64,000 bases of DNA from Escallonia rubra (taxonomy: Eukaryota; Streptophyta; Magnoliopsida; Escalloniales; Escalloniaceae). Positions 36,701 through 48,200 of the stretch are shown in pieces. A program made the position numbers and the translations under genes. The notes beneath the pieces were generated by a model. The model worked only from the letters and a program-made list of their open reading frames with translations, was not told where the DNA came from and did not search any database. The DNA lies in assembly GCA_033065855.1 (NCBI GenBank), contig JAVXUO010000069.1, forward strand, positions 124,001-188,000, written 5' to 3'. The stretch's first letter is position 1; each line of letters starts with the position of its first letter.

Positions 36701-37004
36701 ACCGAGGCGACATAACTGGTGCGTCCTCCCAGCTCGGAGCTCGAACATAAGGTGACCGCACCCTAAGCCCCTCACCCATCGATGAACCACCCCAAGGAAA
36801 AATGAAACCTCCATCGGCCACCCGAATTGATAACTCCCTCCAGAACTCCCGGTTCAGTATACTGGGCACGACCCCCTTCACTGCTAACAAAGTGTTACTC
36901 CTGCTCGGCTCGGGATCAAAGGTCCTTACCCCACCGTCATCAAACGTCAACGGCACCTTTGACCCCTCGGTCAACACTGGCGCGGCCTCGGCGCCCCGAC
37001 GCAT
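33742..37004 (-). pseudogene. Antisense PMD gene of Tat-2
   Basis: From ATG at 37004 the minus strand gives a long PMD domain: NREFWRELSIRVADGGFIFP, WDFWCDCMLECLARSG, then LARWSTQTHTFLTEFGEIGP and LLDVMMLTGLP. A frame change near 36380 leads to YSGWIRHFFGAL and YEMVAFLAMFLSR. A donor (TCGAG|GTAAAC, 36122) joins in frame to an acceptor (CTTGTAG|GTTTGTG, about 35948). Exon 2 reads FVFEGMPEDGVAPRVF, one stop, then LGTLYSRLDQFVND, YMDWMFLHRYLFESY and, after another frame change near 35650, PRWHPVLTDDGGKPIE. The C-terminal half is acidic and ends in a coiled coil (LEEERSEIAGELAVIDKHLA) with a stop at 33742. It is GC-richer than the surroundings. PMD proteins are transposon cargo and host silencing factors; the role here is unknown. 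Confidence 0.82.
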
Positions 37005-37199
37005 CGGCGCGGGCGCGGTAAATATGGCCTACGACAGTTACAGCCGACTAGTCACTCCACCCTACGGCCTAGCCCATTCCTTCCGCCTTATCATTTTCTT
37101 CATAACCTCTCTGGCATTGGTGTTATCACTTTCCCTAACCCCTCGATTGGCATCGACGTCGTCTCAGTCGGCCTCCTCGACCACGAGGTCAACCACCCT

Positions 37200-37760
37200 A
37201 GCTTGACCCCTTGGCCTTTCCATCTACCTGCTCCCCCTTGGCCCACTACAATCGGCCACTTTCCCCTTTCTTTTCCCATGCCCGCCGACCCCCTCCATCC
37301 CTGTCGACCTCCCAACCCGCCGACCCCCCTTGTCCGCCGACAGCCCCCTCCCTTCGGCCAAGGCCCCTTTGGCCCCCTTCCCTTCCCCCATTTCCACTAT
37401 CCCTTCAACCTCCTTACCCCTCCCCCTTTCCCTCATCCCTTTACCCCAACCGACCCTCCTACACCAGCCGCCCCTCCACCCCGGCCGACCCCCTCTCCCT
37501 CTCTCCCCTCACTTCCCCTCCCTCTATCCCCCTCATCTATCTTCCTCCCTCCCCCCACGCCCTTCGGACCCCCTTCCCCGCCGCCCCTCAACCACTGCCT
37601 AGTGGGCTTGGCCACTTCTTCCCCCCATCCCACTTCCACTTGAACTCAACCCCTTACCTCCCTTTTATGCCTCTTGGGAAGTCCTCAACCTTGCCATGGG
37701 TCTTCAATGTGTTCCTCCCCTCTTCTCGTATTTCTCTTCTCTCTTCCTCTCTCTAGCCTT
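37200..37760. repeat. C/T-rich low-complexity spacer upstream of the PMD gene
   Basis: The plus strand is nearly pure pyrimidine with many CCC and CTT runs. Proline-rich frames on plus and glycine-rich frames on minus are composition artefacts. Confidence 0.85.
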
Positions 37761-38387
37761 TTTTTCTCTAAGTCTTGAATGAAAGGGAGGTGAAAGACTT
37801 CTCCCACCTACCCTCATATATATGTGGCCCAAGATTCAATCTTGGCCACTCATTTAAATTTCTAACTTAAAAGATTTTCCCCTCAAAAATGTCAACAACT
37901 CTTTTTTAACGTGCAATCCCATTTCGGGCTAATATTTTTCTTCTTGCACTACAGTTATTGGAAACGAAGTCACATATTCTTGCTACTAAAAAAAAATTCG
38001 CTATTAAATTTTTCCCCTAATATCACACCGCTAATGTACTTTTGACGCTATGTATCCTTTTCCTGCGATTAAGTTTATGCGTGCAGCACCCGCTCAGATC
38101 ACCCTTCCGCGCACACCACTTGTAGGGGGCTTATATTCCCAACCTACTTTGGTCGCACCCAAAGGCCCACCAAGGGTCTCGTTTTGCGCAACACGTCACC
38201 ATAATCAACGACAAAATTTTCAATGCTTTAAACAGGTCAAAATATGCTCGCTTAAGTTACATGCACATTTCTTCATTTTTCACGACAACTTACAACTAAA
38301 ATTATTTTTTCACGCGACCCATGGTCACCGGCGTAGTAACTTAGGCACGCTCAAACTTACACGAACGTGAATACCGAAAAAGTTGGC

Positions 38388-38585
38388 GTGCCTTCCCCTT
38401 CAAAGGGTTGGTGCCTTGCCCCTTAAGGGGGTTAGCCACCTTCCCCTTCAAAAGGTCGAATGCCTTCGCCACGGGGGGGGGGGGGGGTCGACCACCTTCC
38501 CCTTTGGGTTAGGGGGGGGGGGGCGGCCACCTTCCCTTTGGGGGGGGGGGGGGGTTAGCCACCCTTCCTTTCGAGGGGTTGACCC
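38388..38585. repeat. Palindromic minisatellite with long G runs in the Tat-2 3' LTR
   Basis: Same unit as at 33026-33225, here degraded, with homopolymer G runs of about 13, 12 and 15 at 38475-38487, 38512-38523 and 38539-38553. These could adopt G-quadruplex structure or reflect assembly uncertainty. Confidence 0.8.
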
Positions 38586-39180
38586 CATTTCTTTTGCACC
38601 CGTTCAAACACCATATCACTCACGACGCTCAACCATTGCCAGCGGCCGTGCGCCCCCTCCGCAACGCCCGCTGTCGCCCATGACCTCGCGCCACCTCTGT
38701 GACGACCCGTCACCCACGGTCGCATGCCATCCCTGAGATGTCCCTCACCAGCCGCCGTGTACTCCCACTTCAAACTTCCATCATTACCAGAGATTGAATG
38801 CACTATTTTTGTGCAACATTGACACTCGGCTCACGCACTATCTCCGTGACACTCAACACATGCCCATGTGCCATCTCCATGACAGAAGTCGTTCGCGCCC
38901 ATACACCCCTCATGCATTATGTGCCCCCGGTACAACACCTACTTCCGTGACAGCCGTCGTCTGCAGCCATGCACCATTTCCATGACATGTGCCCCATGTA
39001 CCAAATATTGTCTTGCAACTGACATCGCCGAGCCCATGCGCCAGAACCATGTCTCGTGACGTTGGCACTGTGCCCATGCGCCACAATCATGTCTCGTGTC
39101 GTTGGCACCACGCCCGTGCGCCACAATCATATTACATGCTCTAGGGCACTACACTCATTCACCATACCATGCGCCCCCAC

Positions 39181-39635
39181 TGTGGACGTGGAATATGCTT
39201 CGACCCACTCTTCAGAGTGTGCAGCATTCTGAGAGGCTCCGCTCGCAGTGCGCTGGCATGAGGACCCTTCGCAGCGGGATATGCTCGCTACCATAGAAGT
39301 TATCTCTATCTGGGACGGCTCGCATGACACTAGGTAAGCCCGAGCTGTGACCACGTCGCATTTACTTTACCAGTAATCATCGGCGCCCATACTTGTTCAT
39401 CACACCATGCCCCCCCCCCCCCCCATTCGCCATGGACGTGGAACTTGCTTCGACCCACTCTCTATAGTGTGCAGCATTCCGAGGGACTCCGCTCGTAGTG
39501 CTCGGGCATGAAGACCCTTCACAGCGAGATGAGCTCGCTACCACATAAGCTATCACCGTCTGAGGGGACCTGCATGACACTGGGCACGTCTGAGCTGTGA
39601 CCACATCCACTCACGTTACCGATAATCATTGGCAC
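39181..39635. repeat. ~249-bp tandem duplication in the Tat-2 3' LTR
   Basis: Two copies begin near 39182 and 39431 with TGGACGTGGAA and CTTCGACCCACTC and run to ATCATYGGCRCC. A run of 14 C lies between them (39407-39424). Confidence 0.85.
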
Positions 39636-40005
39636 CCCCAGGACGATGAGCCCTGGGTCACTCCGAGACATGAACAGGTCTTCGGAGGGCATCGCGCCTA
39701 GTCCGTCTGGTAGTTGGGCACAGGACCTTTGCTCACTGCTGCCAGGTTCTCTCCGCATCTCTTGACGCACCCATGTGGGATTCAGTAAGGACTTGGATCG
39801 GTGGCTAGGGCAAGGGCTTACTGTGATCATGCCGACACTATGTGGACAGTCTTTTCAGACAGGTGTGAGTGATGTTGTGCAGAACAGGCAGTGTGAATAT
39901 GGAAACCAATAGTCCAATAGAGCACCGGCATTTGTGGACCCCTTGGTGACCTGTCACTCCCAGGGGATAACATGTGGCAATTGATGACACATGCATACTT
40001 TTGCT

Positions 40006-40011
40006 TATAAA
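40006..40011 (+). promoter_or_regulatory. TATA box of the Tat-2 LTR
   Basis: TATAAA about 370 bp before the LTR end, followed by TCTCTCATTTG and GAGAGAGAAAC, a typical plant LTR leader. Confidence 0.55.
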
Positions 40012-40382
40012 CAGTGGACTTTGGAATTCATTTTGGGCAGAATTTCTCTCATTTGATACAGAGCACTTTCTCACTCTAGAATCCACAGTTCTTGAAAACT
40101 TGAGAGAGAAACACAATTGGATTATGACATTGGACATAACATCGACCGTGACATTGGACCCCAACTTGGACCCCTTGCTTTGGACTGTCAACTATGGACC
40201 ATGTTCGTCTACGCCTTGTCTCCACAGCACTGCCACTCCTCACAGCCTGTCTGGGAAGCCTTGCTTTCTACCCTTACTCCACCTTCACTGCATCTCACTT
40301 TGTACATCTTACAGCTGACTCGGACTGCATCCTTTGTGGTACATGCACATAGGTACGAACTCAATTCCTTGGCATCAAGGAT

Positions 40383-40990
40383 GATTTGAACCTTACTATT
40401 GTTTGGACTCATTTGTTATTGATAAACATATTACGGGTGATTGCTCTACAGGGGAGAAAAGCATTTTGGAAAGTGAGACTAGCATAGAGAGAAAGGGCTT
40501 CATTATGTTAGCTAGAAAATTGGATATGATTTTATAGATTATGGTACATAAAGGATGGGTCTGTATTTAGAAAAGGTGTGAGGTCTATTAATTATGAAAC
40601 TAAGAATGTCTCGTATATTTATGGATCGCCACTATAAAGAAATAAGAAGTAAGTGATTTCTTCTAATTACACTAGACACAAACACAAATTATCTACTAGA
40701 CTGAGGGATATTTCTGTCAATGATTATCTCAAAAAGGATGGTATTATGCAAGATTTTCTTCGTATGAGTATTATCTTGGTTTTATTAACATCTGGGGGCA
40801 AAATGCATGATTGTAAGGATTTCAGGATCCCTTTATCCAGATCCTTCCCAACTAACTCTCATTTTTGTTTGCGAAAATTAGCTGGAATATCATCTGGTCC
40901 AAGAGCCTTGAATATTCCTAGTTGTTACGCGGCTAGATAATTTTCTTCCAGAGAGACTGATTCCCCACACTCTTGTTTCCGGGCAGGGGA
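40383..40990 (-). pseudogene. L1-type LINE, RT N-terminal part (5' section)
   Basis: The minus strand reads KALGPDDIPANF (around 40905), then LPPDVNKTKIILI, then IYKIISNFLAN and SLSKMLFSPVEQS (around 40500-40440). These match successive conserved blocks of the LINE reverse transcriptase preceding the catalytic motif. The next block (ILKVDFGKVYD) is at 32750, on the other side of Tat-2. Removing Tat-2 and one TSD copy leaves a distance between blocks close to that in L1 proteins. Stops are present. Confidence 0.82.
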
Positions 40991-40993
40991 GAG

Positions 40994-41093
40994 CTAGTCA
41001 TTTTATTCCTTTATTTCTTTTTGACAATAAAATAAGATGGCGACACCGAGTTAGACCTTCCTAGGTCTAATTATTCGAGGTGGTTCATTACAG
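40994..41093 (+). repeat. 3' end of a Tat-type LTR (copy a)
   Basis: It contains AAATAAGATGGCGACACCG and GGTGGTTCATTACAG, wording usual at the U5 end of Tat/Ogre-type LTRs just before the primer site. The LTR start is not found. Confidence 0.5.
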
Positions 41094-41399
41094 CGGCCGA
41101 GAAATCAAGTCATCTGATAGCCATCCTAACCATCATCACCTCTTCAAATCCACCACAAAATCAATCGCCACCCATTGTGTCATCCCACTTTTATTAATAT
41201 CTCATCCTCTTACTGTGAAAGTTGAAAGTTTACGATAGGAAAGGAAGATATGATGATTATGATGATGATGATGATGGTACTGTTAGTGCTGGTGGCAAGG
41301 CGGGCAATTTAGTTTCTAGTATAGTGGTTGAGGAGTAGAATTGGCAGAGGTGAGATTTGCAATGGAATGGTATGAGAAAAAAGGTTTCCCTGTTTTTTC

Positions 41400-41560
41400 T
41401 AGACTAGTTGTCTTTTGGACATTTTTAGAGTCATTTTTTAGTTTTTCTTCTTTTTCCTTTCTTATCTAAATAAGATGGCAACTCCTTAAAATCTTCCTTC
41501 ATTAGATATTTTTTTGAATCAGTTCGTTGTAGTGGCGACTAGCGAACTCCACTAGGGACT
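41400..41560 (+). repeat. 3' end of a Tat-type LTR (copy b) with primer-binding region, probably Tat-3
   Basis: It contains AAATAAGATGGCAACTCC and GTTCGTTGTAG, followed by TGGCGACTAGCGAACTCC and CACTAGGGAC, the form seen behind Tat-type LTRs. It aligns with copy a over about 100 bp. It probably marks the 5' LTR/PBS junction of Tat-3, whose gag-pol follows after inserted DNA. The matching tRNA was not checked. Confidence 0.5.
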
Positions 41561-42069
41561 AAAAACTAAGAGGACTAGACTTTAAAATTTTTGATTTTTT
41601 TTTTGCCTTTCTGTATTTCTTTGTATTTTATAACATGTGCAATCTATAACTGTAGTACTTGTGCTTTTATTTTTACACCTCACCTAAGTGCTCGTCCGTC
41701 CCTGACCCACCCACTCGAGGGCAACAGTTGAAAACCTTGAACCTCCTAGTCACGAGGCAAACTTTTGACTGTACTCTCAGCTCCATGTCCTTGTACTAAA
41801 GGGAGCTCTTGGCTTCTTGGTATATTAAACGGCTTGTACACGTGGTGGTGATCACCTATTATTAACTACATGAGTTATGGGCGGGAGGTATATGGTACAA
41901 TCCAAGCCGAATGAGTGACCTTACACTGTCGTTGAGAAAAAAACCATACTCCTGGACCATTCAGTATTCTACCTTTTTGGGGGAAATACCCAGATCGGCT
42001 AATGACATATTGGCATGGAAACCAACCAGTATTCTGTAAGCTAACTGGTAATCTTGTAAAAAAAAGAAG
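41560..42069. other. Leader region of Tat-3, no gene seen
   Basis: It lies between the primer region and the palindromic repeats. Nothing coding is recognised. Confidence 0.4.
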
Positions 42070-42640
42070 ACTAACTAACCAGCCAATTTACTGCACTCCT
42101 AACTGGACGGTTAGTCAGTAAGTGCAGTAGTTGGAAAATTGAAACTGGCTGCGTTATACCAAACCCTAACCTTACTGACCAACCAACCGTTTCATTCACC
42201 AGAATGACTGAACGGTTAGTCAGGTTGTCTCTATCCCAAAATTTCATCCGAAAGATAACCCTAACCTTACTAATCAACCGGCCGGTTCATCCACCCGAAT
42301 TACTGAACGGTTAGTTAGATTGTCTCTATCCTAAAACTCCACCATGAATAATAAAATCCTAACCCCATTGACCAACCGGCCGGTTCATCCACCTGAACGA
42401 TCGGAGGGTTGGTCAAATTTTCTCTATCCCAAAAACTCCACCCAAAATAAAACCCTAACCCTACTAACGAACCGACCGGTTCACTAAACTAGTGACCAGA
42501 CGGTTAGTTAGGTTCCTCCTGATCAAAAAGATTTTTCAATTAAACCCTAACTAGACTGATCAACCGGTCAGTTCACTCGCCGAGTGACCGAACGATTAGT
42601 CAGAAAGTCGGTTCTCCCGTTCAGACAACTGAACAGTGAG
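42070..42640. repeat. Palindromic ~96-bp tandem repeat in the Tat-3 leader
   Basis: Six to seven units spaced 92-100 bp, each with GACCAACCGGCCGGTTCAT and CTGAACGGTTAGTCAG. The first contains the perfect palindrome AACCGGCCGGTT, and the two parts are partly inverted copies of each other. Confidence 0.85.
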
Positions 42641-43077
42641 TGTAATACCCCGATCTAAAATTTGGCTTAAGATCAATTGCAACAATTTACTTGGACTATT
42701 AGTGACCATTGCTCTTTTAAAATGTGAGACTTTACGGTTTAGCGACGATTTAATGGTATAAAGTGAGAATAGGTAAATTCTAGAGATAGCATTTGCATTG
42801 CAGTGGAGCTTGTGATTTAAGAGTAATGATAATTAAGGTAATCATTATCAGTCGGTTGAAGTCTGTCAAATGCATATATGGCAACATTGTGCTCTAGGCT
42901 TTAAATGCATATACTATACAAAGCCACCCAATTTTGTATCTGAGTTTGTTTGCCAAATGCTTAACAAAAGCACTTGAGGGGTTATGTTGGTGGATATTTG
43001 CGACCACACATGATTAAGAAGAGAAATATAAGGAATATCGAATTTCGACGATGAAATTTCTTTAAGGGGATGATAAT

Positions 43078-45247
43078 GTAATACCCAGAACCTAGGATTG
43101 GTTTTACGATAATTTTTAGCCGGCTATTTATTACTTTAGCGGTGGTTGTCATAAGTGATATTAAAGAGCTTTAGCGACATTGTTGTGAACAACATCAGTT
43201 GGGACTTTTAGCGACATTTTATTAATGTCTTTAAGTTGTATATAGACTGAAGCTGGGTGAAACGAAAAATTAATGAATTTGAAGGAGTAAGTTAGATAAA
43301 TATAACTAACTTAAGGGTTAATATGATATTTTCACACTCCTTTACTTTGGGAAAGTCAAAGAGAGAGAGAGAGAGAGATAGAGAATGGAGAAATTGGAGA
43401 ATTTTGGTTTAATGACAATTTTGGTTGCACTTAACAAAGGAGGAATGAGAAAGAGAGAGAGAGAGTTTCGGTTGCACTTATCAAATAAATGAGAGGGGGA
43501 GAGAGAGAGAGAGGAGATGACAAAGAAGACAGAGAAATGAAAAAGAAAAGGAGGAAAATCCCTAGGAGAGGTGACTAGGCAAAACAAATCCTGAATTCCA
43601 TATTGAGCATATACCTAAACTTTGACTAATCATATTTTGCTCATACTATACCTGATTAAGGCTATTCAAAAGCCTAAATCGCGTACTTTCAAGAGCTACA
43701 ACTTTGTAGAAGAAGTCAAATTAATTTGAGATCAGCTTCAGGCCCAAAATAACGTTTTTCCAAAATCAGACAAATTTCCTTTCTATATTTTCGACTGGCC
43801 CTAACTTGCTCATTCTACATCTGATTTAGGTGATTCAAAAGCTTAAATCATGTGTCTTTTGCAATCTACAACTTTGTAGAAGGAGTTGAGTTTGTTCAAG
43901 ATTATCTTCAGGCCCAAAATATCAATTTTCTGTTCGGGTTGATTATTATTCTTGACATATCAAATCGAGTATCAGAACAAACTATTGGACAATCTGCACC
44001 AAGATTCGTAGAAGGCGATTGAGGTCGGATTTAAAGGAAAACTTTCAGATTCGTTTAGCAGTTCGTGTAAGTGACCTTTGATCCATATAATGTTTTTATA
44101 TGAAGCGTATACATTACTTATGTTTGAAAAAATCACTGTTTACTACATTTATTTATTTCTTAAGTGAAAGAATGGTTTATCGAATATGAATTGCTTTAAC
44201 AACAATTATTTCTCGCTTAAACCCGAGTCAGCATGTAAACTATTGTTATAGAACTTTCAGTGAAATTCTTAGTGCAAGTAGGGTGGTTTTTGGATTTGAC
44301 ATGTTTTAAAATTAAATTATTTCAAAAAATATCAAAATGAAATAGATGGTTTGACCACTGGTTGTTCAAGGATTTAACGGGAGAAATTTAGATTTCGCGA
44401 CCTTGTCAATGGGCTATGTATGTTGTCGTAATGCACATAACTATATTAGGTGGTCGTTCCTGCTTTCATGAAATATTTATCCCTAGGTAAGATACCGGGC
44501 CCAAGTTAGTGGGGCTATGTACGCTGACTGCAATATGTTTGAGCTGGTGTTGGGATGGAACTGTGTTGTGATGATGGTTTTGTGCTAAGTGACTTTTATA
44601 CCCTCAGAGTTGTTTTACTTCTACTCTATCATGCTTTATCGTATTTATTACTTTCAAGTATTATTTCTCGACAAAGTTCCTATTTTGGTTAACTGAGGGA
44701 TTTTTGATATGCTACAGTCCACCTAGTTAGGTCACTGGTTACTTACTGAGCACGTGGAAGCTCACTCCTTACTTACCATTTCAGGTTTAAAAGAAAGGTG
44801 ATGATAACGAGCATGGAAACGGAATTTAGTGTGGAACTTTTGAGACGACATTAGGTGACTTTGAGTGATGTCCTGAGTGTTAATGTAAGAAAGATGATAA
44901 CTATATTGGAATTGAAGTTGTATTTGAAGTTGTAAATATTTTAAATTAGTTTCCACTGTGGTTTCCATTGGTTTTAGCAAGTAAGGTCTGGCAGAGCCTT
45001 TGGTGGGAGTCCATTAGGTCTGTGACCAGTCACAGACCTAGCTATTGGGAGCTGCCTCTCGTTGGTTCCTCACGACGTATAAAGCCGCCAGACTGATCAA
45101 TGTGGTCAATATGAATAAACTTTTGAAAAAAAACCTATATACAGTTAATGCTAAATGTGGTTGCTATCGGGACTCATCTGGGAAGCTCATATGAACCCCC
45201 AATGGCCAAAGAATACAAACAGATGGCAAATTTGGTCCATATTATCA
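43078..45247 (+). repeat. 3' LTR of the Tekay-like element (right edge uncertain)
   Basis: Begins TGTAATACCCAGAACC after a PPT. It contains GA-microsatellites (43360-43520) and a tandem duplication (43637-43931). The right edge is either about 45036 or 45247. Confidence 0.6.
43637..43931. repeat. ~169-bp imperfect tandem duplication
   Basis: Copies start at 43637 and 43806 with ttgctcat, share CTACAACTTTGTAGAAG and end in CTTCAGGCCCAAAATA. Confidence 0.8.
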
Positions 45248-45281
45248 GTGAGTTGCCGAATGATTTTTAGATTTTTTTTGC

Positions 45282-48200
45282 AGCCCTGGCAGATCAACAG
45301 TCCCGAACGGCCGAGGAAATAGATCATCTCAGGAAGAAGGGAATGAAAGAACATGAAGATGAGACTAAGATGGAAAAAATAGAGGACAAGAAAAAGGGTC
45401 CTGATGTCGATTGGCAATACATATCTGAGGATGAAGAAGTGAAGCTCTCAATCCCGAAGTGCAAAGATAAACTGGCCACTCTTGAAGCCCAAGTCACTCG
45501 AATGAGGAGAACTTATGACCCACTAGATCTCAGCGCCCTGACCATGAAGCCGAGGACCGATTGTCACCTAAGTTCAAAATGTCAGACTTGGACAAGTTCA
45601 ATGGAACCACAAACCCTAAGATCCATATCAAGATGTACATGTGTGCGTTAGCACCATATGGAGTCAATCAAAATCAGTTGATACAGCTTTTTCACCGTAC
45701 CTTCACGAGAGCTGCCTCTCATTGGTTCCTCATTTTGGACGAAACCCGAGTTCGTACTTGAGAGGGTGTTGTGAGAGAGTTTATGAACCAAACCAGTACA
45801 ACAATGATTCGAATATTACTCGAAGAGACCTAGAAACTACCATGAAATGGAGAAACAAGGCTGCCCAAATGGTGAACCGCCCTTCAAAGGAATAACAGGT
45901 GAATATTGTCAGGATTAATCTGCTCCGAATGTACCATGACTATATATTTAGCCACTACCATATGTCGTTAAAGGCACTAATGGGATCTCTTATACATATC
46001 AAAGATGCAATCAATAAATTGACCATTTCCCATGAGTCGAAGCCAGGTATATCGAGCAGGTTTGAGGAATACTAATGTGCAGTCGTAACCCGCCTTTGCA
46101 AGCACCACAACTAGTATCATGGCAAGCCATTGCAGAGCATAAAAGGAAGTTCACCCTGTTGAATGCACCACTACCCAAAGTATTTAAACAATTGTTGCAG
46201 ATGGGCATGAAACCCAAGCTACCGCCTGCCTCCAGGCCAGCAGTGATACCTGAAGGATACGACATTCATGCTTTCTGTGCTTATCATCAAGGGAAGATAC
46301 ACTTCACATATAGATGCATGAGTCTCAGGCATGCCATCTAGGATCCTTTGAACAAATGTATAGTTTTTCCTCCCGCTAAACCTAATGCCCCGAAAGAACC
46401 CTTACCATCTCACAGGGTTAACCTTATCGATGATAGCTGACCATTGATGGATCCGACCACCCTTATCACTCCAGCAAGTCAGTATGTTCAGCCAATTTTA
46501 GTGTTTGATTTTTTGCCAGATTTTTGTGATGTTATCACATGGAAAGAGTTGATGGAATTGAAGGCGAGGCCTTCACTACCGAGGATAGATGAACTTTATG
46601 TTTAGGCCCAATGCCGAGGTATCCGGTTTAACCAGATCAGGCTGAGTTTACCAAATTATACCCCATCCAGCCACATACGACCCACTGTTTCTCAAGATCC
46701 CCCAGTCAATGAAGTGTTGAGACGGTTAAAAGAAGACCCAAGAAAATATCTCCATTTGGGGGTTTCTATCAGCTTTTTATCCCCACAGACAAGCCCTAAC
46801 CAAACCACTCAACAAGGCTCAGATACTCATCCAGGCTCACCCTGAAGACCTATCCTAAGTGATATGGGCTATCTATTATGGGAATGTCCTCACTTTTTTC
46901 GAGTCAGATTTGCCCAAGTCAGAACTCGGCTACAATGACCCACTCCATATCACAATGAGAGCACTTGATAAGAGAGTTGCCTTAATCCTCATAGACAATG
47001 GTTCTTCGTTGAATGTCTACCCCCTATGTACTTGTCCAAGCCTTTGGGATTGACCCCTTGTAATTTGCCCCTTCTAACCAAGTCGTTCGAACCTATGACA
47101 ATACTCGGAGAGAGGTTATGGGCACGTTCAAGCTCCATATGACAGTTAGAACTGTCAGTTTTGAAGTTGAGTTTCAGGTATTGGAGAAACCTGTTGCGCT
47201 CAATCTCTTATTGGGAAGACCATGAATACACTTTGTAGGTGTAGTTCTTTATATGTTGTATAGAGGATGCTGGTAGATAGGAAGCAAAACTCCCGGGTGA
47301 AGGAGTTTGTGTCATTAAGTCAAAGACGAGGTGATAATTACATTTTCACGGAGTAGCTTATAGCAAGGGATTTGGAGTAGGAATCTTTCGACGGTACTTA
47401 CAACACCGCCGCATATGAAGCTTGTATCATCGGTTTAGAGATGTCTTAAAGCTTATGAGTTAGAGAAATAACAGCATATGGAGATTCGACGTAGACTACA
47501 TACAATGGATGTGAGAATCAAAGATGAACGTTTACAAGCATATCACGCCAATATAGAGAAGATCGTAGATCAGTTTAAGGATGTAAAATTTCATTACCCA
47601 CCCCTGCACAAGAATAATGTTGTCGATGCCTTGGCCACAGTCGTGTTGATGGTGGATATACCCGAAGAATAGGAGGTAGTGTCGTGTGTGATACAGAAAA
47701 TGGATCGAACAACTTATTGCTTCACGATTACACCGTGGATGAAGAAGATATAGCCAAACTGTGGTATATCGATGTCCAAAAACTTGTCTGGGATGGTTAA
47801 TACCTTAACGAATCTTCTGTAAAAGACCGTGTATCTTTGACGAGATAGGCAACACAATTTATCATGTGCAACTGATGCTTATACAATATACATTACAATG
47901 GAGAGCACCTGTTGTGTATGACTGGAAGAAAAACGCAGTCAGATATGGAAGATATAAATTAAGGAGAGTGTGGACCACACATGAATGATTGAATGTTAGC
48001 GAAGAAAATTCTTTGATAGGGATGTTTCTGGAGTACCATGGAACAAGACTGCATCGAGTATGTAAAAAGGTGTCATAAGTGTCAAGTGTATACCAACCCA
48101 CAGCATCTTCCTCCTCGAGAGTTATACAACATGACATCTCCATGACCCTTTTCAATTTGGGGAATAGATGTAATAGGGAAGATCAATCCGTCCGAAGGCT

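Larger units (their letters stand above)
32773..40377 (+). mobile_element. Tat-like gypsy element (Tat-2) nested in the LINE, TSD aggat
   Basis: The 5-bp sequence aggat flanks the insertion at 32768-32772 and 40378-40382. A truncated 5' LTR (32773 to about 33573) is homologous to the first 800 bp of the 3' LTR (38134-40377), and both carry the same palindromic minisatellite. Between them lies only an antisense PMD gene plus a CT-rich spacer: the rest of the 5' LTR, primer site, gag and pol are deleted. The 3' LTR starts with TA instead of TG, consistent with a G-to-A change. A G-rich run (38123-38129) precedes it as a possible PPT. Confidence 0.85.
38134..40377 (+). repeat. 3' LTR of Tat-2
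   Basis: The 2.24-kb LTR runs from TATTCCCAACC (TG mutated to TA) to TTGGCATCA. Its first 800 bp match the 5' LTR remnant. It carries the G-rich minisatellite (38388-38585), a tandem duplication (39181-39635) and a TATA box near 40006 followed by a transcript-leader-like stretch. Its end is fixed by the TSD aggat. Confidence 0.82.
42641..45247 (+). mobile_element. Deleted Tekay-like gypsy element
   Basis: It starts TGTAATACCCC (5' LTR remnant). Near 43037 it has the classic chromovirus pol end plus PPT (AATTTCGACGATGAAATTTC, then TTTAAGGGGATGATAA), followed directly by a second TGTAATACCC at 43078, the 3' LTR. If the end is 45247 (...ATTATCA), the 5-bp sequence gtgag flanks both sides (42636-42640 and 45248-45252). 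An alternative end is about 45036 (...CAGTCACA). Almost all internal sequence is deleted. Confidence 0.65.

Noticed and set aside
35090-36750. Plus-strand frames opposite the Tat-2 PMD gene
   Set aside because: The minus strand shows recognisable PMD motifs; the plus frames are shadows.
37203-37756. Long proline-rich plus-strand reading frames (146 and 181 codons)
   Set aside because: They lie in a pyrimidine-only low-complexity spacer, are open in several frames and match no domain.
42640-43215. TTTAGCGAC phrases in the Tekay-like LTR as a missing CACTA 5' end
   Set aside because: They are isolated, lack a CACTA terminus and belong to an LTR with a clear PPT upstream.
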